A DNA stretch of 64,000 nt from Fragum whitleyi (taxonomy: Eukaryota; Mollusca; Bivalvia; Cardiida; Cardiidae). Numbering within the stretch: position 1 is the stretch's first letter; every line of letters starts with the position of its first letter. Of the stretch, positions 58,069-64,000 are shown one piece after another. The notes under the pieces were generated by a model. That model worked only from the letters and a program-made list of their open reading frames with translations. It was not told the origin of the DNA and made no database searches. The stretch covers positions 59,605,566 through 59,669,565 of the forward strand of contig OX411547.1 of NCBI GenBank assembly GCA_948146395.1, written 5' to 3'. A program made the position numbers and the translations under genes.

Positions 58069-58260
58069 ATGAAAATGCACTACTGTTGTTTCACTCTTGT
58101 TGGATTGTTACTCACATTTTGCTGTGTGAAAGAAACTACTCATCAACAGGAACAATATAATTTAGTATTCAGAAATAAAACATTGAAAATTGCAAAGATC
58201 GTAAATTTACGAACTATGCAATTTTCGATTCTGTATATATTGAGTTTTCCTTTGTTTTAA
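58069..58260 (+). CDS. Small ORF with signal-peptide-like start (hypothetical secreted peptide)
   Basis: 63 codons, no family recognised. Residues 1-20 (MKMHYCCFTLVGLLLTFCCV) form a short basic start plus hydrophobic core like a signal peptide, followed by a polar Thr/His/Gln segment. The C-terminus is hydrophobic (ILYILSFPLF), unusual for a simple secreted peptide. An AATAAA lies 53 bases after the stop and is followed by a GT-rich stretch. It could be a single-exon gene, the first exon of a longer gene, or a chance ORF. Confidence 0.3.
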   Translation: MKMHYCCFTLVGLLLTFCCVKETTHQQEQYNLVFRNKTLKIAKIVNLRTMQFSILYILSFPLF

Positions 58261-58312
58261 ATATGTTATGAATTTGAGAAAACTTGTACTATATATGTAT
58301 GAAAGTTTGAAT

Positions 58313-58318
58313 AATAAA
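58313..58318 (+). promoter_or_regulatory. Poly(A) signal after the small ORF
   Basis: AATAAA followed within 10 bases by TTTTGTTGGTTCTGTTT, a GU-rich downstream element. Confidence 0.35.
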
Positions 58319-58824
58319 TTTTGTTGGTTCTGTTTAAGAGTAAGTTTTGCATAAGCAAAATGTGAGAAGCAAACTCACAAAGATGAGACTATAGTAGTAT
58401 ACTTCATAATAAAATCACTACTTATAAATGATTGCGCGTTTAACCAAAACAAAGATACAGCTCAGCTGCGCAACTCCTTTTTTGTTTTAGCAAATGCACT
58501 GGATAGAATTTTTCCGATTGAATTTAAGAGATGAAGAGAGTATTAGTTGATTTCATTGAGGCATGAATCTAAATTCTAATCGTATTATATAAAAGCGGGA
58601 AACAAAAATGTAGGATTTATCCAAAAATGTAACCGATTTCTTACAGGGCAACTTTGTGTGGTACATACTTAAAATTGATTTCTTTAAGAAACAAAAGTAG
58701 TTTTTCATGCAATCAGAATGCAGGAAATTTGATGGACACAAATGAAATTTAATCGTTTTCTAGTACATCGATATTCATTGATCTTGAGCTGAACTGACAA
58801 CACATATCGTCGTTGGGTGATCAA

Positions 58825-58875
58825 AACCTCGTAACTCCAGCTTATTTAAGCTGTAGTACGAGGTTTTGACCCCCC
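58825..58875. repeat. Short foldback, family F copy 3
   Basis: TCAAAACCTCGTAACTCCAG and its inverse CTGTAGTACGAGGTTTTGA around CTTATTTAAG. Confidence 0.8.
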
Positions 58876-59262
58876 AACAACGATATGAACATAGATAATA
58901 AATGAAGACTTTCCTATTATCCCATTCGGGGTATAGGCTAGTAGTTCATTAAGATATTGCAGATATTACAGAATAATTGCACACTGAGTCAGATGCTACT
59001 GGAATGTTAAGCTTCCGCATGCTTATAGAAAGTGACAAACCCTTTATATCATAATAATGTAGTCGATTGGCCACAAATATCCACTAATCACAAATAATTT
59101 AGGCTTTAGTTTAGAAGTTTTACTTAACGAAAATGTGCAATTTGGTCAGTCTGTAAAGATGGATTACATTAAAAACGTCGTCTAACCTTAATTAATTACT
59201 AAGAAATAATATGGAGCGTGATAGAATTAACAGCATTTGACAATTAATATTTTATTTTTTTC

Positions 59263-59504
<242 letters not shown>

Positions 59505-59997
59505 GTTAGTTTCGTCTACCAAAGTTGTTCACTCTTGTTAAATTTAATAACAGAGACGGTCTAATTTAATTTCATAGTACTTCATCATTTGAAAACGGAC
59601 ATTTCAAAGAAGAATGACTTAACTTAGATTTATACCCTCGATTTATCATCCCTAGATTTATCACTTGATTTATCGCTCAAGTCTCGATCAGGTTGTTATA
59701 ACGATGTGTAGATGGGCATATCATAGTTATGGTTAACAAGGTTTTTCTTTCAACCGTTCGAGATCGATAATTTTGTTAAAAAATGAAACAAATATTAACA
59801 TTGAATAAAAGGCTTTGAGCGGTTACTTGCATCTTTAAATACATCGTTTTTAACCATTGTGTTTTTCAGGTTACCGAAAGAACTGACGAGCACCATTCTA
59901 CGATAGACCCGTGAATAGTCGTTTTCGGTCGACTCTGTTAACGTCCAAGCTTCTGTCAAAAATGCACAAAATGCTGATAGCAGATAGTAGTGTTTAC

Positions 59998-60920
59998 AGT
60001 TAGCAACATAGTAAAATTGACATTCATCTCGTTCAAAACAAATCGAAATCACTCGCTCAGCGCTCTAATCACTCATTCCAAACACTCAGTCAACCCATTC
60101 AGCAACGCTCCAAAACCACTAAAAGATAAGATCAACAACTGCATTAAAAATAAATGACAATGACAATAATTATTATTGACTTAAACTTTACTGTTTCTCG
60201 TCATAATGTTTTAACAAAACCACAAATAATTAGTAATATTAGCAAAGTATAAGAATTCAATACATTTCTGGATCCATCAAAAACTAGATTGCATTTTATC
60301 TTATAACTATACAAATATCTGTGTGATAACAACCCGTATGATATTTTTTATGATATCACATAGTTATTTTTAGAACAATAATATCATACAGTTATTTTTA
60401 GAAACTAGCATTTAAGTTAGAAACATCGACTAAAACAAGACAAAAAGAGGTTATAAGATAAATATAATACATTCTTAGTGTATTGTATGAAAAAAATATC
60501 AAACTCGGTTGTGAGAATTGACAATTGTCTCGGCAGAGCCTCGACAATGATCAATTCTCCCAACCTCGTCAGATATTTTTTTTCATATAATACACTAAGT
60601 ATGTATTATATATATCAAAATACCTAAAATTAAAAATATAGCTAGACAAGGTAGCGATTACATTGACAAAATTGAAATAATAAAGGTCTGATCGGTTTTT
60701 GAAGAAATTGGAAGATAATCATTGTTATTGATATTTTATAGCTTGTATGCATATTTTAATAAAAGGAGGTAATGATTATCGCTAAGTTCACCCTGACAAA
60801 AATAGCGATAACGGATTAACCCCCCCTTTAATTACACTCAAAACTCACTCATCGCGTTTATTCAATTTCACTCCAGAATCAATCCAAAATTATTCACTTT
60901 GTTAATTTCACAATGTTGTT
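59998..60920. mobile_element. Family C element, copy 11, interrupted by family D copy 4
   Basis: Left part AGTTAGCAACATAGTAAAATTGAC, CACTCGCTCAGCGCTCTAAT. Right part AAAAGGAGGTAATGATTATC, ATTTCACAATGTTGTTAA. The D element at 60293-60617 lies between. Confidence 0.75.
60293..60617. mobile_element. Family D foldback element, copy 4
   Basis: TTTTATCTTATAACTATACA ... ACAATTGTCTCGGCAGAGCC ... ACACTAAGTATGTATTATAT; same length and modules as copies 1-3. Confidence 0.85.
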
Positions 60921-61029
60921 AATCATAGCTAAACGTTACCTGCAGAGAAAACGCCTTACATACAAGCCCAATACTAAGGCCCAAAGGACTTGAAATAATT
61001 TAAACATGTAATGACAATGAAACAACTAT

Positions 61030-61132
61030 GCATTCAGGATGACAAAACGGTGCAAACTGTTTGCCATTAAACCCCGCTTTGAACATTGCGATTTTACCCC
61101 GCTTTACACCGTTTTTTCATCATGATCGCAGA
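61030..61132. mobile_element. Foldback MITE, family B copy 4
   Basis: TTCAGGATGACAAAACGGTG, GCCATTAAACCCCGCTTTG, then ATTTTACCCCGCTTTACACC in direct rather than inverted order, so the palindrome is rearranged. Confidence 0.7.
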
Positions 61133-61868
61133 GCAGGGCATTGAATAGTGTAACTTAACCATAAGGTTCCAAAACAGTTTGAATTAAAGGCAACGGGCTT
61201 TAGGAACGATTGATCATTCTTAGCAAAAATGGGAGAGTTTCTGACAAAGTCAACTTTGGGGCGACACTAGTGACGGCACGTGAAGCGACCGTGCATTAAG
61301 ATTGCGGCATATCTTAGCAAGATTCCAACATCAAATTTTAAAAGATTAAAGATTGGAATGAGACCGTTTGTATTATCACAAGCTCGCTCCTGAGTGTTAT
61401 GAAGTGCTCCCTTTAAGGGAAATTTCGTGAAACAAATTGCGTAAGTAGGTCAACTTTATTGATGATATTTGTCCGAACGACCAACCATTGAGGCACTTTC
61501 TGATATAAACTTACGAAAAGGTATTCTGTGGCGTGAATTTTTTTACAAATGGTAAAAAACCATAATGATACGGACGGTACGTAGAACTTGTCTTACTGAT
61601 TTTGACGGATTTTTTTTGATTATCAAGTTATTGTCTTTGCCCAGTATATTTTCAAATCTCCTTGAAATACCATACCAGTAGTCAAACAAACAAAATTGCT
61701 AAAATATACGAGTTTCGTGAAGCTATGTGTGAAATAATACATACGCATGTTATATTCAATCTCCGCTCTTCAATAATTCTATAATAATTCACACTTTATC
61801 AGAGATTCGTGCATTCAAGATCAGTTGCTAATCACACTATCATCTTAATTATATTTGGCTTGAACAAT

Positions 61869-61948
61869 TCGATGGCTCAGCCTGGGACAGTTGTAACCGC
61901 CTAAAACATATGGACAGTTATAACTGTTTCGCGCCGAGCAATCGAATT
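61869..61948. mobile_element. Short foldback MITE, family G copy 2
   Basis: TCGATGGCTCAGCCTGGGAC ... GTTTCGCGCCGAGCAATCGA around AGTTGTAACCGCC / GGACAGTTATAACT. Confidence 0.8.
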
Positions 61949-62639
61949 GTTTGTTGATACATCGTCCTTCTTTTATACTGACATTCTTTTTCAAGATATT
62001 CGCTTCATGTACAAATGTGTTTAAATTTCAAGCATTTTCCTGAATTAAGTAAATGTTTTTATTACAAATTTCATTATTAACACAAATATTTGCCAACGAT
62101 TCCATAAATTCCATCTCTGGTTATTGTTGTTATAATCATTGTTTTTATTTTTGGTGTTGTTCGTTGGTTTTAAATCTTGAGAAAACTATTACCTATAATC
62201 TTATTATCATTATATGACAGGCATTGCAGAGGCATCACATATACGCAATGAGTAAGGTCGGTGTTTAAACTTAATGGTCTAAAACAATAAAATATATTTC
62301 TTGTTTTGTCATTTTGAGCGTCGATTATACTAAATACAAATTTATAATGAATAAATCAAAATATTAGAGGATGTGTTGTCTCTAATAGAGTAAGCTCTGC
62401 GATTCATCAGAAAACTCATATGTGTAAATTCCACGCTAGACCTGGCGGAAAAAGTTGTACATGCCAAAACGATTATTTTACCTTGGCATGGCTTTCTCTA
62501 CCTTGATTATTACACGAGGGCAAAAATCATTGTTCCACTTACCTGTCGGAATAGAATCTGCCTAACCGCGGCTCTAATAAAGGGGCTTTGATACTTGGTT
62601 GATGTTTTTTTTATCATTATTATTTGATAACACTATCTC

Positions 62640-62768
62640 TGCGTTCAGGATGACAAAACGATGTAAACAGTTTACCAATTATATCCCGCTTTGCACGTAT
62701 GTGCACGTGCAAAGCAGGGAATAATTGGAAAACTGTTTGCACCGTTTTGTCATTCTGAATGCAGGGCA
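62640..62768. mobile_element. Foldback MITE, family B copy 5
   Basis: TGCGTTCAGGATGACAAAAC and its inverse TTTTGTCATTCTGAATGCA around TATATCCCGCTTTGCACG / CGTGCAAAGCAGGGA; close to perfect. Confidence 0.88.
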
Positions 62769-62769
62769 T

Positions 62770-62950
62770 GTTTTCGTAAGTTCCAGGTTTGATTCCCGGC
62801 CTAGGCATAAATCATTTCCGACAGTTGTCTCCCACCTATGAGATGATAATCGTCAGATGAGTAACAGGAGGCTCGGAAAGGATGTTGCGAAAGTGCTTGA
62901 AATACCAGGAATCAATGGTTAGGGACTCCAACCTTCGCGATATGAAGTTA
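62770..62950 (+). mobile_element. Decayed SINE
   Basis: AGGTTTGATTCCCGGCC is a B-box-like start on the plus strand. It is followed by CATTTCCGACAGTTG...CTCCCACC and AAATACCAGGAATCAATGGTT, the inverse of the body in the SINEs at 7.7 and 39.5 kb. The tRNA-like head upstream has been replaced by family B copy 5. Confidence 0.6.
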
Positions 62951-63410
62951 AAATTGACATTAGTAAGGTTCATCCCCAATACTTTTCAAATCGACTTAAT
63001 TGTTTACCGTTAATGATTGCTAAAACGTCGATCAAAAGGGTAACTCGTTTTTTGTGGGTCGATCTTTTCGATTGTTACCCGGATCAAAGCCGGGTCACTT
63101 GTATAACCTTTGAAATTAAAAGATTTTAATTATACATCTATTCTTGTTTGTTTTTGCTACAGTTTCTTTCAGCCGATCAGGATTGTAGTTGTTAAAGGTA
63201 CACTCGAATCAAGAAATATAATTTGCTAGAAATATTCTTATTCGGAGTTTCTGCGTTCCCAATGATGATAGAGCATTTCAACAAATATACTTAAATGAGC
63301 TGTGGTGTCGCCATGAAACCATACATGGAATGAAAATACTGCTATTTCATGAAACTTGAAAGCAATACCCGCCGGTTTATGGAAGGTTCAGCACCGGATA
63401 TCCGGTAACA

Positions 63411-64000
63411 ATACAATACAATACAATACAATACAATATACTTTATTAAGTAATTAGGCCTCTGGCCCATAATACATAATACATTCAACAAGTTACATTC
63501 ATAGTGATGTGCAAACTAAATACGTTCTAATAATTTTGTAACATATAAAGCTGTCTTTTTTATAATATTAGTATTTTGACTTTGAAAAATAGAACTAAGA
63601 TAGTCTCTAGTATGAAAACCTGTGAACCATAATAGTAGAAAGACTTTTCGAACATCTGTAAATTTCTCACAAATAAAAAAAGCGTGAAATTCATCATCTA
63701 GAACTAGAACATTTTTTTTCAGAGAAACAATAAACACATACTCTATCTTCTCTATTTACGTTATAATGTCGACCAATTTCTATATTAAGTTTATGATTTG
63801 AACATCTAAAACGACTCAATGAGCGCCTATGATACTGAGGCATATCGATTGTCAGGTACTTTTCTACGTCTAGAAGACTTTTAAAACTTTGATAGAAATC
63901 ACATCTTGATGAATTAATAATATCACTATGCCAAGTTTGTGAATAGCAGTCTTTAAGTCTCTGTTTTAAATTCTTAAGAAACTGGGTTGTATTACCAACT
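63411..64000 (-). mobile_element. 3' end of a second LINE, running off the window
   Basis: On the minus strand an open segment enters from 64000. It contains RRSLSRFRCSNHKLNIEIGR and DRVCVYC, then after a frame change LDDEFHAFFICEKF, the C..C...(E/D)DE.HF...C zinc-knuckle pattern common at the C-terminus of invertebrate LINE ORF2. A short 3' UTR ends in (TATTG)5-6 at 63411-63436, a typical LINE 3' tail. The tail differs from that of the 54.9 kb element, so the family differs. Confidence 0.8.
63516..63778 (-). pseudogene. LINE ORF2 C-terminus with a frameshift in an A8 run
   Basis: The frame from the right edge reads through VCVYCFSE, then hits a stop shortly after the run of eight A's at about 63713-63720. 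The following conserved residues (VLVLDDEFHAFF) continue in another frame. The break therefore looks like a small insertion or deletion in the homopolymer, either a real mutation or a sequencing error. Confidence 0.7.

Overview
The window is AT-rich, intron-rich animal DNA, most likely from a mollusc and probably a bivalve. The evidence is spliced minus-strand muscle-type genes, dense short palindromic MITEs, tRNA-derived SINEs, a truncated LINE with a simple-repeat tail, and long simple repeats. Nothing bacterial or viral was seen. The species cannot be fixed from the sequence alone.

The main content is one minus-strand calponin/transgelin (Mp20/myophilin-type) locus spanning about 32.8 kb down to 0.56 kb. 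Two tiny alternative first exons (MSK at 32704-32712 behind a TATA box, MSSK at 30780-30791) both end in phase 0. Three exons (26692-26816, 25749-25851, 24736-24873) then join in frame to give one complete calponin-homology (CH) domain. The last of these ends in a phase-0 donor.

Downstream lie seven separate, uninterrupted exons, each with its own phase-0 acceptor, stop codon and tandem array of calponin (CLIK-type) repeats. From the CH side outward they are G (6 repeats), F (5), E (8), D (10), C (10), B (4) and A (1), 44 repeats in total. E, F and G open with a shared linker ending GPKP, as in Mp20/myophilin. A-D have other linkers with a methionine close to the acceptor, so they might also be made as CH-less proteins. 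The simplest reading is a combinatorial gene: one actin-binding CH module joined to one of seven terminal exons that set the number and type of actin-binding repeats. A tandem cluster of partly independent genes is the main alternative for A-D.

From 33 kb to 64 kb no host gene is convincingly visible. This part holds MITE families, SINE copies, a 5'-truncated LINE (54.85-56.08 kb), the 3' end of a second LINE (63.4-64.0 kb), a (GT)~119 tract, and one small ORF with a signal-peptide-like start and a poly(A) signal (58.07-58.26 kb). Foldback elements of the same families also sit in the introns and between the alternative terminal exons. All joins were read by eye from splice signals and frame; no alignment, transcript or database check was possible.
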